Assembly (NCBI RefSeq): GCF_012928505.1
Contig: NZ_JABBJN010000010.1
Location: 82,026-146,025 of the forward strand
DNA: 64,000 nt
From: Achromobacter sp. Bel
GTDB lineage: Bacteria > Pseudomonadota > Gammaproteobacteria > Burkholderiales > Burkholderiaceae_B
Direction: 5' to 3'
Shown here: positions 46,766 to 55,414 of the stretch, one piece after another
How positions within the stretch are numbered: position 1 is the stretch's first letter
Layout: every line of letters starts with the position of its first letter
Translations under genes and position numbers: made by a program
Notes under the pieces: generated by a model
The model's input: the letters and a program-made list of their open reading frames with translations, nothing else
The model's database searches: none
Told to the model about the DNA's origin: nothing

Positions 46766-47680
46766 TCAGATGGGATCCCAGTCGATGACGTCGGGCGAGC
46801 GCTCCAAGGCGTAGAAGTGCTTGCGCATGGCGGGCACGGCGATTTCGGCGATGCGCTCCGGCGTCCAGCCTTCGCTGTTGTGCACGGTGCGCAGCGGCCG
46901 CGGCTGGCTCATCAGCATGATTTCGTTGGCGCGTACCGCGAAGATCTGCGCGGTGATTTCGCTGGCCGCGTCGCTGGCCAGGTAGACGGCCATCGGCGCG
47001 ACTTTGCCGGCCTCCATCTTCTTCAGCTTTTCGACGCGGGCCTTCTCGTCGTCGGTTTCCGCCGGGATGGAACTGGTCATGCGGCTCCAGGCGAACGGGG
47101 CGATGCAGTTCGACCGCACGTTGTAGCGTGCCATGTCCAGCGCGATGGATTTGGACAGGGCTACGATGCCCAGCTTGGCGGCCGCGTAGTTCGCCTGGCC
47201 GAAGTTGCCGATCAGGCCGGACGTGGACGTCATGTGCACGAAGGCGCCCGATTCCTGTTCGCGGAAATAGGGGGCCGCCGCGCGGCTCATGAAGAACGAG
47301 CCGTTCAGGTGCACGTCGATCACCTGGCGCCATTCCTCTTCGCTCATCTTGTGGAAAACGCGGTCGCGCAGATTGCCCGCGTTGTTGATCACCGCGTCGA
47401 TGCGGCCGAACGCGTCGATGGCGGTCTGCACCACGCGGCTGGCGCTGTCATAGGCGGCGACGCTGTCGGTGTTGGCGACGGCCTGGCCGCCGGCCGAGAC
47501 GATCTCTTTCACGACCGCTTGCGCCGGGCCTTCCGCGCCGCCTTCACCCGTCAGCGACACGCCGATGTCGTTCACGACGACTTTGGCGCCTGCTTGCGCC
47601 ATCGCCAGCGCAATGCTGCGCCCGATGCCGCCGCCCGCGCCCGTGACGACCACTACCTTTCCGGAAACCATGCCGCTCAT
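46766..47680 (-). CDS. SDR-family dehydrogenase (MFE-2 (R)-3-hydroxyacyl-CoA type)
   Basis: 304 aa, longer than a plain FabG. Rossmann motif VVVTGAGGGIGRSIALAMAQ, NNAG in AVINNAGNLRDRVFHKM, catalytic Ser in MTSTSGLIGNFGQANYAAAKLG with the YxxxK pair. The insert around VSLTGEGGAEGPAQ resembles the dehydrogenase domain of peroxisomal multifunctional enzyme type 2, matching the MaoC hydratase of the next gene. Together they could perform the hydration and second oxidation steps on an acyl-CoA. First gene of the operon; divergent LysR gene at 47858. Confidence 0.86.
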   Translation of the reverse strand: MSGMVSGKVVVVTGAGGGIGRSIALAMAQAGAKVVVNDIGVSLTGEGGAEGPAQAVVKEIVSAGGQAVANTDSVAAYDSASRVVQTAIDAFGRIDAVINNAGNLRDRVFHKMSEEEWRQVIDVHLNGSFFMSRAAAPYFREQESGAFVHMTSTSGLIGNFGQANYAAAKLGIVALSKSIALDMARYNVRSNCIAPFAWSRMTSSIPAETDDEKARVEKLKKMEAGKVAPMAVYLASDAASEITAQIFAVRANEIMLMSQPRPLRTVHNSEGWTPERIAEIAVPAMRKHFYALERSPDVIDWDPI

Positions 47681-47756
47681 CGCCTGTGACTCCTGTGCTG
47701 CGGCGCACGCGCCGCCTGTGGAAAACAGTTCCGCATCAACCAGTATGGTTCGCGGG

Positions 47757-47788
47757 ACCAGGGCCTGTTAGTGTTAACAGGCCCTGGT
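47757..47788. promoter_or_regulatory. Perfect 14-bp inverted repeat between the SDR operon and LysR gene
   Basis: ACCAGGGCCTGTTA (47757-47770) and TAACAGGCCCTGGT (47775-47788) are exact reverse complements around the 4-bp centre GTGT. It lies 77 bp from the SDR start and 70 bp from the LysR start in the 177-bp divergent gap. The inner CTGTTA/TAACAG has the dyad shape of a LysR site (T-N11-A). A hairpin in either leader is possible as well. Confidence 0.7.
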
Positions 47789-47857
47789 GCATGGTAGATT
47801 CGACCCGGCATTCGAAGAATTCAAAATTAGAAATGCCCCCCTTCTGCGTGGTGGAAC

Positions 47858-48757
47858 ATGAGACATGATTTGACCGACCTGCGTTTGTTTCTGAACGTAG
47901 GGGAAACACTCAATCTGACCCGGGCGGCGGAACGCACGTTCCTGTCGTTGCCGGCCGCAAGCGCGCGGGTCAAGCACATGGAAGAAGCGTTCAAGGCGCG
48001 CTTGCTGGTGCGCCTGGCGACCGGCGTCGCGCTGACGCCGGCGGGTGAGGTGCTGCTGAAACACGCCAACGCCGTGTTCCGGCAACTGGAATGCCTGAAC
48101 GCCGATCTGCAACCCTATGCCAGCGGATTAAAGGGACGCTTGAGGTTGCTGGCCAACACCACCGCCACGAACTCGTTCCTGGCGGATGCGCTGTCCACGT
48201 TCCTGGCGGAAAACCCTGATGTGGACGTCGAGCTTGAAGAGAAGATATCCGGGGACATCGTCATTGCGATCCGCGCGGGCGCCGGGGACTTGGGCCTGGT
48301 GGCCGGCAACATCGATGTGGAAGGGCTGGACGTCACGCCCTTGTTCCGCGACGAACTCACCGTGGTGACGTCGCTGGACCACCCGCTGGCGGCCTCCAAG
48401 TCCGCCCATTTCGCGGACCTGGTCGACGCCTACCAGTTCGTCGGCATTCATCCCGACAGCGCCATCCAGACCTTCCTGGAAGACATCGCCAGCGGCCTGG
48501 GAAAACGCATTTGCCAGCGCGTGCACGTGGGCAGCTTCGAAGCGGTGTGCCGCATGGTGGAAGCGGGCGCAGGCATCGCCGTCGTGCCGCGCGCCTGCGC
48601 GGCGCGCTACAGCCGCCCCGATGCCCTGCACGTGCTGAAGCTGGATGACCCCTGGGCGCTGCGCGACCGTCTGCTGTGCCGCCAACGCGGCCGCGACCTG
48701 CCCAGTTTCGCCGAGTGCTTCATCGAACACGTGCAGCGCGCCGCGCGCGGGCAATGA
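47858..48757 (+). CDS. LysR-family transcriptional regulator
   Basis: 299 aa. The helix-turn-helix is at about residues 4-64 (DLRLFLNVGETLNLTRAAER, then SLPAASARVKHMEEAFKARLL), followed by the effector domain (about 90-295). The protein is visibly similar along its length to the LysR protein encoded at 58585-59478, for example in RLLANTTATNSFL versus RIFANTTAVTEFM. It is divergent from the SDR-MaoC-CoA-transferase operon, the probable target, through the palindrome at 47757-47788. Confidence 0.9.
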   Translation: MRHDLTDLRLFLNVGETLNLTRAAERTFLSLPAASARVKHMEEAFKARLLVRLATGVALTPAGEVLLKHANAVFRQLECLNADLQPYASGLKGRLRLLANTTATNSFLADALSTFLAENPDVDVELEEKISGDIVIAIRAGAGDLGLVAGNIDVEGLDVTPLFRDELTVVTSLDHPLAASKSAHFADLVDAYQFVGIHPDSAIQTFLEDIASGLGKRICQRVHVGSFEAVCRMVEAGAGIAVVPRACAARYSRPDALHVLKLDDPWALRDRLLCRQRGRDLPSFAECFIEHVQRAARGQ

Positions 48758-48781
48758 CCAGACCGGAGGGGGGGCGAATCG

Positions 48782-48836
48782 GCGCCTGCGCGGTTTTCCC
48801 TGGGCCAAGTGTCGCATCCACGCATCGCGCAGGCGC
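48782..48836. repeat. 11-bp inverted repeat with 33-bp spacer between LysR and Bug genes
   Basis: GCGCCTGCGCG (48782-48792) and CGCGCAGGCGC (48826-48836) are perfect reverse complements. The pair starts 25 bp after the LysR stop and ends about 160 bp before the Bug start. It could be a long-loop hairpin ending the LysR transcript or an operator pair. The rest of the gap to 48995 is A/T-richer near 48920-48932 (AATAATAAATAAG), perhaps the Bug promoter. Confidence 0.5.
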
Positions 48837-48995
48837 AGATCGTGTCCGCTTACCGAACTTTCCAGCCCTTGCGAAAGAGGGGCTTTTGAAAATGTGTAGC
48901 GGCGAATCCGCGTGTCCGGAAAATAATAAATAAGAGCGGCGGGCAGCAGTTCTTGAAGCTTGACCGTGAATAACACCAAGACTCAGGAGACTGCA

Positions 48996-49991
48996 GTGAC
49001 CGATATTCAACGCCGCCGCGTCGTCGCGGGGCTGGGCGCCGCGTGCGCCGCCGCCGTCGTGCCCGCCTTGTTCCCCGCCACCGTTCGGGCCGCCGCCTGG
49101 CCGGGCCATGCCGTGACCTTCATCGTGCCCTTTCCCCCAGGCGGTCCGGTGGACACCACCGCCCGCTTCACCACGCAACCGCTAGGCCAGCTATGGTCGG
49201 TGCCGACGGTAGTTGACAACAAATCAGGCGCGGGCGGCATCGTCGGCGCGCAATTCGCGGCCAAGGCCGAACCCGACGGCTACAACTTCTTTTTCGCGTC
49301 CATCCACCACGCGGTGCTGCCCAGCTTGCGCGGCAACCTCAGCTACGACATCAGCCGCGACTTCGTGCCGGTCGGCATGGCGGCGGTGTTTCCCATCGTG
49401 CTGGTGGTGAACGCATCGCTGCCGGTCAATACGGTCAGCGAACTGATCGCGTACGCCAGGGAGAACCCGGGCAAGCTGTCGTTCAGCTCGTCCGGCACGG
49501 GAGGCGGCACGCATCTGGCGGGCGAGCTCTTCAATGCGATGGCCGGCGTGCGGATCCAGCACATCCCGTATCGCGGCAGCGCGCCCGCCATGCAGGACCT
49601 GCTGGGTGGACAGGTGCAGGTGATGTTCGCGGACGGCCCGTCTGCCGTGCCGCACCTGAAGGGCGGCAAGGTGCGCGCCCTGGGCGTGGGCAACCCCACA
49701 CGCTCCAGCATGCTGCCGGAGGTGCCCACCATCGCCGAATCCGGACTGCCGGGCTACGAAGCCTATTCGTGGAGTGGCGTGATGGCGCCCAAGGGCACGC
49801 CGCCGGACATCGTGAAGCGCATGAACGCCGATATGGTGAAAGTGCTGTCGGACCCCGCCACGGCCAAGGGCATGATCGCCGCCGGCGCCGAGCCCAAGCC
49901 CGGCACGCCGGAGCAATTCGGCGCGTTCGTGCAGGACGAGATCGTGAAGTGGCGCGATCTGATCAAGACCGCGAACATCAAGCTGGAGTAG
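48996..49991 (+). CDS. Bug-family substrate-binding protein with Tat-type signal
   Basis: 331 aa starting with GTG at 48996, chosen for the AGGAG seven bases upstream; a TTG at 48960 in frame lacks a site. The N-terminus TDIQRRRVVAGLGAACAAA has a twin-arginine motif, and the signal ends at VRAA, so export is probably by Tat, unlike the other Bug proteins here. Family marks: TFIVPFPPGGPVDTTAR, VDNKSGAGGIVGAQ, AEPDGYNFFFAS, LSFSSSGTGGGTHL and HIPYRGSAPAMQDL. The ligand is unknown. It follows a LysR gene on the same strand. Confidence 0.88.
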   Translation: MTDIQRRRVVAGLGAACAAAVVPALFPATVRAAAWPGHAVTFIVPFPPGGPVDTTARFTTQPLGQLWSVPTVVDNKSGAGGIVGAQFAAKAEPDGYNFFFASIHHAVLPSLRGNLSYDISRDFVPVGMAAVFPIVLVVNASLPVNTVSELIAYARENPGKLSFSSSGTGGGTHLAGELFNAMAGVRIQHIPYRGSAPAMQDLLGGQVQVMFADGPSAVPHLKGGKVRALGVGNPTRSSMLPEVPTIAESGLPGYEAYSWSGVMAPKGTPPDIVKRMNADMVKVLSDPATAKGMIAAGAEPKPGTPEQFGAFVQDEIVKWRDLIKTANIKLE

Positions 49992-50047
49992 GGCGGCGGC
50001 GCGCGGTCCGAAGAACACGCGCCGAACGCTGAAAGGCGGCCCGAGCC

Positions 50048-50081
50048 AGGCGGGCGGCCCCGGCGACGGGCCCGCCCGCCT
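50048..50081. terminator. Hairpin between convergent Bug and flavin oxidoreductase genes
   Basis: AGGCGGGC (50048-50055) pairs with GCCCGCCT (50074-50081), and inside it GGCCC and GGGCC can pair as well. The plus-strand side is followed by TCTTGTCTT, T-rich enough for a moderate terminator of the Bug gene. It lies within the 97-bp gap before the convergent stop at 50089. Confidence 0.65.
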
Positions 50082-50088
50082 TCTTGTC

Positions 50089-51051
50089 TTATGCGGCCAT
50101 CATCGCGCTGCGGGCGCTGCGGTATTCGGCTTCCAGTTGATCCACCAGCGTCGCGATGGGCAGGATTTCCTGCGCGGCGCCCACTCCCTGGCCGGCGCTC
50201 CACACCTCTTTCCAGGCTTTGGGCCGGGCGTTCTTGTCCATGTTCGCGGGCGGCGCCTCGCCGTGCGTGGCCAACGCCCGCGGGTCCAGTCCCGCCGCCA
50301 GGATGCTGGCGGACAGGTAGTTGGCCGGCACGCCCGAGAAATATGGGGTGTAGGTCACGTCGGCCGCTTGCGCCTGCAACACCATTTCGCGATAAGCCTC
50401 GCCCGCCAGCGACTCCTGCGTGGCGATGAAGCGCGTGCCCATGTAGGCGAAGTCGCACCCCAGCACCTGCGCCGCGAGGATGTCCTTGCCATGGCTGATG
50501 CAGCCCGACAGCGCCAGCGGACCGTCGTAGAAGGCCCGGATCTCGTTGACCAGCGCGATAGGGTTGATCTGCCCCGCATGGCCGCCGGCGCCGGCCGCGA
50601 CCAGGATCAGGCCGTCGACGCCTGCCTCTAGCGCGCGCTTGGCGTGGCGTACGTTAGTGACGTCGTGATAGACGAGGCCGCCGTATGGATGCACGGCTTG
50701 CACCACGGCTTCCGGCGCATGCAGCGAGGTGATGATGAGCGGCACGCGCCGTTCGGCGCAGATGGCCAGGTCGCCCTGCCAGCGCGGATTGCTGGGATGG
50801 ATGATCAGGTTCACGCCGTACGGCGCCACGCGGGCGCCGGGGTCGGCCTGGCGCTTGGCGGCCAAGCCTTCCTCGATACGGGTGATCCAGTCGTGCAGTT
50901 GTTCTTGCGGGCGGGCGTTCAGCGACGGAAACGTACCGATGATCCCCGCCGCGCATTGCGCCACCACCAGTTCAGGTCCGGAGACCAGGAACATGGGGGC
51001 GCCGATGATCGGCAAGCGGGTCTGGGCGTGTAGCGCAAGCGGGGGATGCAT
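50089..51051 (-). CDS. Nitronate monooxygenase-family flavin oxidoreductase
   Basis: 320 aa from ATG at 51051, with GGAG nine bases upstream. TIM-barrel FMN enzyme of the NMO/FabK group: RLPIIGAPMFLVSGPELV at the start, LVAAGAGGHAGQINPIALV for phosphate binding, and ALSGCISHGKDILAAQVLGCDFAYMGTRF. Members oxidise nitronates or reduce enoyl groups. It is last of a five-gene minus-strand operon with a CoA ligase and thiolase, so an enoyl-reducing or flavin-dependent step on an acyl-CoA substrate is as likely as nitronate removal. Confidence 0.82.
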   Translation of the reverse strand: MHPPLALHAQTRLPIIGAPMFLVSGPELVVAQCAAGIIGTFPSLNARPQEQLHDWITRIEEGLAAKRQADPGARVAPYGVNLIIHPSNPRWQGDLAICAERRVPLIITSLHAPEAVVQAVHPYGGLVYHDVTNVRHAKRALEAGVDGLILVAAGAGGHAGQINPIALVNEIRAFYDGPLALSGCISHGKDILAAQVLGCDFAYMGTRFIATQESLAGEAYREMVLQAQAADVTYTPYFSGVPANYLSASILAAGLDPRALATHGEAPPANMDKNARPKAWKEVWSAGQGVGAAQEILPIATLVDQLEAEYRSARSAMMAA

Positions 51052-51070
51052 CGTGGAGCTCCGGTGGGGG

Positions 51071-52045
51071 TCAGTTGGCCTGGATGTTGGCGCTTTGGAT
51101 GACGTCCGACCACAGGGCGTACTCGCGGTCGATACGGGATTGCAACGCCTTCGAGTCGCCGGCGTTGATGGTGTAGCCACCTTCGGTCATGGCTTGGCGG
51201 AAGGCGGGGTCCTTGGAGACGTCGCCCAGCGCCCGGGTCAGGCGGGCCGTGACGGCGTCGGGCAGCTTCTTGGGTCCGACCAGCGCGTACCAGCCCACGA
51301 CCTCGTAGTCCTTCATGCCGGCTTCCATCATTGTCGGCACATCAGGCAGTTCCGGATTGCGGGTTTTGGAGGTGACGGCCAGCGCACGCGCCTTGCCGCT
51401 CTTGATGAAGGGGATGGCGGTGCTGGTGATGTCGAACATGAAGGTCACCTTGCCGCTGATCACGTCCATCATGGCCGGCGAGTTGCCGCGGTACGGCACG
51501 TGCAGCATCGACGCGTCGGCCTGCTTCTTCAGCAGTTCGGCCGACAGGTGGTTGGACGCGCCGATGCCGGCGGATCCGAACGACACAGCATCGGGGTGCG
51601 CGCGGGCGTAGCCGACCAGTTCGCCGACATTCTTGGCGGGGATCTGCGGGCCGATCAGCAGCACGTTGGCGTAATCGACCACCAGCCCGATCAGCGAGAA
51701 GTCGCGGCGCGGATCGAACAGCGTGCTGCGCTGAACCAGTGGCGACATGGTCAGGGTGGGGCTGGCGGCAAAGCCCAGGATATAGCCGTCGGGCGCGGCC
51801 TTGGCAGTGGCGTCGGAGGCAATCATGCCGCTGGCGCCGGCGCGGTTCTCGACCACGACAGTCTGCCCCAGCTTGTCGCCCAGATACTTGGCGAAGACGC
51901 GGGCGGTGGTGTCGACCGGGCCCCCAGGGGCGTAGCCCACCAGCAGGCGGATGGGGCGTTCGGGGTAGGCGTCCGCATGGGCGGTGGCCGCCGTCGCAAG
52001 CGCCGCCACGGCGGTGGCCGCGGCAAACAGGGTCTTGATGTTCAC
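51071..52045 (-). CDS. Bug-family tripartite tricarboxylate transporter substrate-binding protein
   Basis: 324 aa. Signal peptide MNIKTLFAAATAVAALATAA ending THA. Family marks: RLLVGYAPGGPVDTTAR, VENRAGASGMIASD, AAPDGYILGFAAS, VSFGSAGIGASNHL and HVPYRGNSPAMMDV. It lies inside an operon behind DUF35, thiolase and CoA ligase genes and 19 bp ahead of the flavin oxidoreductase gene, which suggests it delivers the acid that the ligase then activates. No membrane components are near. Confidence 0.9.
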   Translation of the reverse strand: MNIKTLFAAATAVAALATAATAHADAYPERPIRLLVGYAPGGPVDTTARVFAKYLGDKLGQTVVVENRAGASGMIASDATAKAAPDGYILGFAASPTLTMSPLVQRSTLFDPRRDFSLIGLVVDYANVLLIGPQIPAKNVGELVGYARAHPDAVSFGSAGIGASNHLSAELLKKQADASMLHVPYRGNSPAMMDVISGKVTFMFDITSTAIPFIKSGKARALAVTSKTRNPELPDVPTMMEAGMKDYEVVGWYALVGPKKLPDAVTARLTRALGDVSKDPAFRQAMTEGGYTINAGDSKALQSRIDREYALWSDVIQSANIQAN

Positions 52046-52102
52046 GCTGTTGTCTCCTTGTGTATAAGCGGCGGGTCGTGGAGCGGAACAGCGGGTCCGC
52101 GC

Positions 52103-53623
52103 CTACGCCAGCCTTTCTTTCAGCGGCTGCTTCAGGATTTTTCCGCTGACGGTCGTGGGAATGGTCTCGATGGGGATGATTCTTGCGGGCCGCTTGTAGG
52201 GCGCCAGCTGGGCGCGCAGGTGCAGCATCAGCAGGTTGGTGTCGATCGTGGCGCCGGGCAGGGGCTCGACGAAAGCGATGACCTCTTCGTTCCGGTCGGC
52301 CGTGTCGCGGCCCACCACGGCGGATAGCCGCACGCCGGGAAACGCGTTGATCACCGATTCGACTTCGATGGGGTACACGTTGAACCCGGACCGGATGATC
52401 AGGTCCTTGGAGCGGCCGGCGATGAACAGCGCGCCGCTGTCGTCGACATAGCCGATGTCGCCCGTATTGAGCCAACCGCCGGGCAAGAGCGCCTGCGCCG
52501 TTTGCTCAGGGCTGCGGTAGTAGCCCAGCATGACGCCAGGACCGCGGATCAGCATGTCGCCGCGCTCGCCGGGGGCGGGCGTGCCGCCGTCGGGGCTGCC
52601 GATGCGCATTTCGACGCCTTCAACCGCATAGCCTGCCGAGCAGTCCGCGCGCGGGGCGTCGATACGCGTGATGAACATCGATCCCGCGTATTCCGTGATG
52701 CCGTAGCCATGGTGCATCGGGGCGCCGAAATAGCGCTCGGCATCGCGTTTGAGCGTGGGATCCAGCGCCGCGCCGCCGGTGTACAGGTAGCGCAATGCCG
52801 GGGCGCGCAGGTCCGCGCGCGGCGGCGCCACGGCCATCATCCGGCTGAACATGGTGGGCACGCCCTGCAGGATGCTGACGCCCGGATGCGCCAGTGCCTT
52901 GAACGCGTCTTCGGCGTCGAAGCGGCTGCGCAGCACCAAGCTGGCGCCGGCATGCACGGTGGCCATCAGTACCGTGGCGATGCCGAAAATGTGCGACATG
53001 GGCAGCGCCGCATAGCCGATGTCGTGCGGCGTCAGGCGACGCGACGCCGCCGACACACGCGCAAAATGCAGCAGCCCACGATGCGGCACCATCACGCCCT
53101 TGGGCGCCCCGGTGGTGCCGGACGTATAGATCACGGTGGCCACTTCCGCGGCCTGTTCGCCGGTCTCCGCCTGCGTGGGCGCGGCCGCCCGCAAGGCTTG
53201 CACGCCTGGGCCCCAGACGGCCAGGTCGGCGTCCGTCGCGTCGGCCGCCACGGCGTGCGCGGCTGCCGCCGACGAGATGCCCGTGGTGTAGAGCAGCAGT
53301 TCGGGCTGCGCGTGCTGACGGATGTTGTCGACCTCGCGCGCGGACAGCCGCGCGTTCACGCCGACCGGCCAGGCGCCGGCCAGGCCGCATCCGAACAGCG
53401 CCGCGATCATCGCCGCGCAGTTTTCCCCCACCATCAGCACCCGGTGGCCGGGCTGCACGCCCTGGTCGCGCAGCCAGCCAGCCACGGCTTGCACGCGTTG
53501 CCACAGTTGAGCGTAGCTCAGCGTGCCGCCCCCTTCTTCGTGCAGGCAGACGGCGTCGGGCCGCTGGCGCGCTTGCAGCGCCAGGACTTCGTGGATGCGG
53601 GTGATGGGTTCAGCTTGGGACAT
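52103..53623 (-). CDS. AMP-forming acyl-CoA synthetase
   Basis: 506 aa from ATG at 53623. Adenylating-enzyme motifs in order: VIYTSGTTGAPKGVMVPHRG (P-loop, about residues 156-175), YLYTGGAALDPTLKRDAE, HHGYGITEYAGS, GGWLNTGDIGYVDDSGALFI (about 385-404), RSKDLIIRSGFNVYPIEVE, and the acyl-activation Lys in VSGKILKQPLKERL near the end. It makes an acyl-CoA from a free acid with ATP. It is third in an operon after DUF35 and thiolase. Chain type unknown. Confidence 0.9.
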   Translation of the reverse strand: MSQAEPITRIHEVLALQARQRPDAVCLHEEGGGTLSYAQLWQRVQAVAGWLRDQGVQPGHRVLMVGENCAAMIAALFGCGLAGAWPVGVNARLSAREVDNIRQHAQPELLLYTTGISSAAAAHAVAADATDADLAVWGPGVQALRAAAPTQAETGEQAAEVATVIYTSGTTGAPKGVMVPHRGLLHFARVSAASRRLTPHDIGYAALPMSHIFGIATVLMATVHAGASLVLRSRFDAEDAFKALAHPGVSILQGVPTMFSRMMAVAPPRADLRAPALRYLYTGGAALDPTLKRDAERYFGAPMHHGYGITEYAGSMFITRIDAPRADCSAGYAVEGVEMRIGSPDGGTPAPGERGDMLIRGPGVMLGYYRSPEQTAQALLPGGWLNTGDIGYVDDSGALFIAGRSKDLIIRSGFNVYPIEVESVINAFPGVRLSAVVGRDTADRNEEVIAFVEPLPGATIDTNLLMLHLRAQLAPYKRPARIIPIETIPTTVSGKILKQPLKERLA

Positions 53624-53640
53624 CGGTGTTGCCGTGAAGG

Positions 53641-54813
53641 TCAAAGGGTGGCCTGGGTGCCCAGGATTGCGGTGGATTGGCTGGACAGCGTGCCGCCGTT
53701 GCCATGCACCAGCGCCAGTTGCGCGTCGGCGATCTGGCGCGCACCGCATTCGCCGCGCAATTGCCGGACGGCTTCGATCATGATGAAGACGCCGTACATG
53801 CCGGGATGCACGCAGCACAAGCCGCCGCCGTTGGTGTTCACCGGCAGCCTGCCGCCGGGCGCGATTGCGCCGTCCGCGATGAAGTCCTTGCTTTCGCCCT
53901 TGGCGCAGAAGCCCAGGTCTTCCAGGAAGAGCAGGGTGTTGATGGTGAAGGCGTCGTAGAGTTCGACCACGTCGATGTCTTTCGGCGATACGCCCGCCAT
54001 GTCGAAGGCACGCTTGCCGGATTCGGCGGCGGCCGTCACGGTCAGGTCTTCCATGGACGAGATCTGCCGGTTCCAGACTGCGGTGGCATTGCCCAGTACG
54101 TAGACGGGGGGACGCGGCAGGTCGCGCGCCCGGTCGGCCCGCACCAGCACGTAGGCGCCCGCGCCGTCCGTGACCAGACAGCAATCGCGCACGCTCAAGG
54201 GGTCGGACACCATGCGGGCCGACAGGATCTGGTCCAGCGTGGCGGGCTCGCGCAGTTGCGCCTCCGGATTCAGCTGCGCCCATTGGTTGGCCGCCAGCGC
54301 CACTTGCGCCAGGTGTTCGCGGCGCGTGCCGTACTGGTGCATGTGGCGCGCCGCCGCCAGCGCGTAGGACGACAGCGGGCTCAGCGGCTCGTATGGCGTT
54401 TCGTAGGGCTGGGGATCGAACTGCTTGCGGACCCGGCCGATTTCGGCCCGGCTCAGGGTTGACGTACGCTGCGTGCTGCCGTAGCAGACCAGCACCGCGT
54501 TGCATTGGCCGGAGGCCAGCGCATGCAAGGCCGGCATCAGGTGCGCCACGAAGCTGGAACCGCCCAGCATGGTGCTGTCGATGAAGGAGGGGCGGATGCC
54601 CAGGTGTTCGATCACCGGCATGGCCCACATCGGCGCCGCGACGCTGGCCGTGCAGATGCCGTCGATGTCGCGCATCGTCAAGCCGGCGTCGGCCACGGCG
54701 CGTTGCGCCGCCTGCACCAGGATTTCCATTTCGGTATAGCCCGTGGCCTGTCCCAGGCCCGCGTGGCCCACGCCCGCTACCGCGACGGCACCGCGCAGAT
54801 CGTTCAGCGTCAT
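53641..54813 (-). CDS. Thiolase-like protein (SCP-x/Ltp2 type) lacking the nucleophilic cysteine
   Basis: 390 aa, thiolase fold of the SCP-x/lipid-transfer group. Where catalytic thiolases have the Cys (Cys-Ser-Ser-Gly or Cys-Ala-Thr-Gly), this protein reads STMLGGSSFVA at residues 80-90, so the acylation nucleophile is missing. The C-terminal loops are kept: GGGLCCVHPGMYG (about 329-341) and LVHGNGG (about 368-374). Its start overlaps the stop of a DUF35 Zn-ribbon gene, the partner type that Ltp2-like steroid aldolases need. I infer a C-C lyase (retro-aldol) or scaffold role rather than thiolysis. Confidence 0.78.
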   Translation of the reverse strand: MTLNDLRGAVAVAGVGHAGLGQATGYTEMEILVQAAQRAVADAGLTMRDIDGICTASVAAPMWAMPVIEHLGIRPSFIDSTMLGGSSFVAHLMPALHALASGQCNAVLVCYGSTQRTSTLSRAEIGRVRKQFDPQPYETPYEPLSPLSSYALAAARHMHQYGTRREHLAQVALAANQWAQLNPEAQLREPATLDQILSARMVSDPLSVRDCCLVTDGAGAYVLVRADRARDLPRPPVYVLGNATAVWNRQISSMEDLTVTAAAESGKRAFDMAGVSPKDIDVVELYDAFTINTLLFLEDLGFCAKGESKDFIADGAIAPGGRLPVNTNGGGLCCVHPGMYGVFIMIEAVRQLRGECGARQIADAQLALVHGNGGTLSSQSTAILGTQATL

Positions 54814-55214
54814 GGCGCCTCCTTGTTGGGTACGAACACCACGAGGCCGTGGCCGTCCTGTTCTGCCACGCGGGCGCGCACCGCCATGCCGATATGCACG
54901 TCGGCGGGGGGCACCCCGTCCACGCGGCTCATCAGCCTGATGCCTTCCTGCAAGTCGATCAGCGCCACGTTGTAGTCGCCGCCCGCCTCGGGCTTGCGCC
55001 GCACCACGGTGGTGGAATAGACGGTGCCGCGCCCGTCAGGCTCGGCCCAGGCCAGCTTGTCCGCGCCGCAATGCGGACAGATCATTCGGGGATAGAACAC
55101 CGCGCGGTTGCAGCCGGCGCAGTGCTGGATAAGAAAGCGGCCCTGGTCGAGCGCCTGGCGGTATTGCGCCTCGACGCCCTGCGACACGCCTTCCTTGTGA
55201 TCGGGAACAGTCAT
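54810..55214 (-). CDS. DUF35 / Zn-ribbon OB-fold acyl-CoA-associated protein
   Basis: 134 aa from ATG at 55214; a longer start is possible but starts outside the usual family size. The rubredoxin-like zinc ribbon is IQHCAGCNRAVFYPRMICPHCG (two C-x2-C pairs, residues about 31-52), followed by the OB fold (AWAEPDGRGTVYSTTVVRRK .. GMAVRARVAEQDGHGLVVFV). These proteins bind thiolase-like or hydratase partners and form part of their active site. It is first of a five-gene operon, directly coupled to the thiolase-like gene. Confidence 0.85.
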   Translation of the reverse strand: MTVPDHKEGVSQGVEAQYRQALDQGRFLIQHCAGCNRAVFYPRMICPHCGADKLAWAEPDGRGTVYSTTVVRRKPEAGGDYNVALIDLQEGIRLMSRVDGVPPADVHIGMAVRARVAEQDGHGLVVFVPNKEAP

Positions 55215-55414
55215 GGTGCGATGGGATTCCAGTGGATGACGGCTGCTAGTGTCGGCACTGGCGCCGGGTTCGGCCATTCTTCATTGCTGAAGCAGGCCTT
55301 TTGCGCGCCTGTAGTGGGACGGCGCCCTACATCCTGCGCGAAGCCGGTCTTCGGAAGAGGCAGATTGCCGGCCCGCCCGGGGCGTGGCTAGATACCGGGC
55401 AAAGGAGGTAGACC

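Noticed and set aside
53624..54628. Extension of the CoA ligase frame across the thiolase-like gene
   Set aside because: Out of frame with the thiolase-like gene on the same strand; the ligase starts normally at 53623.
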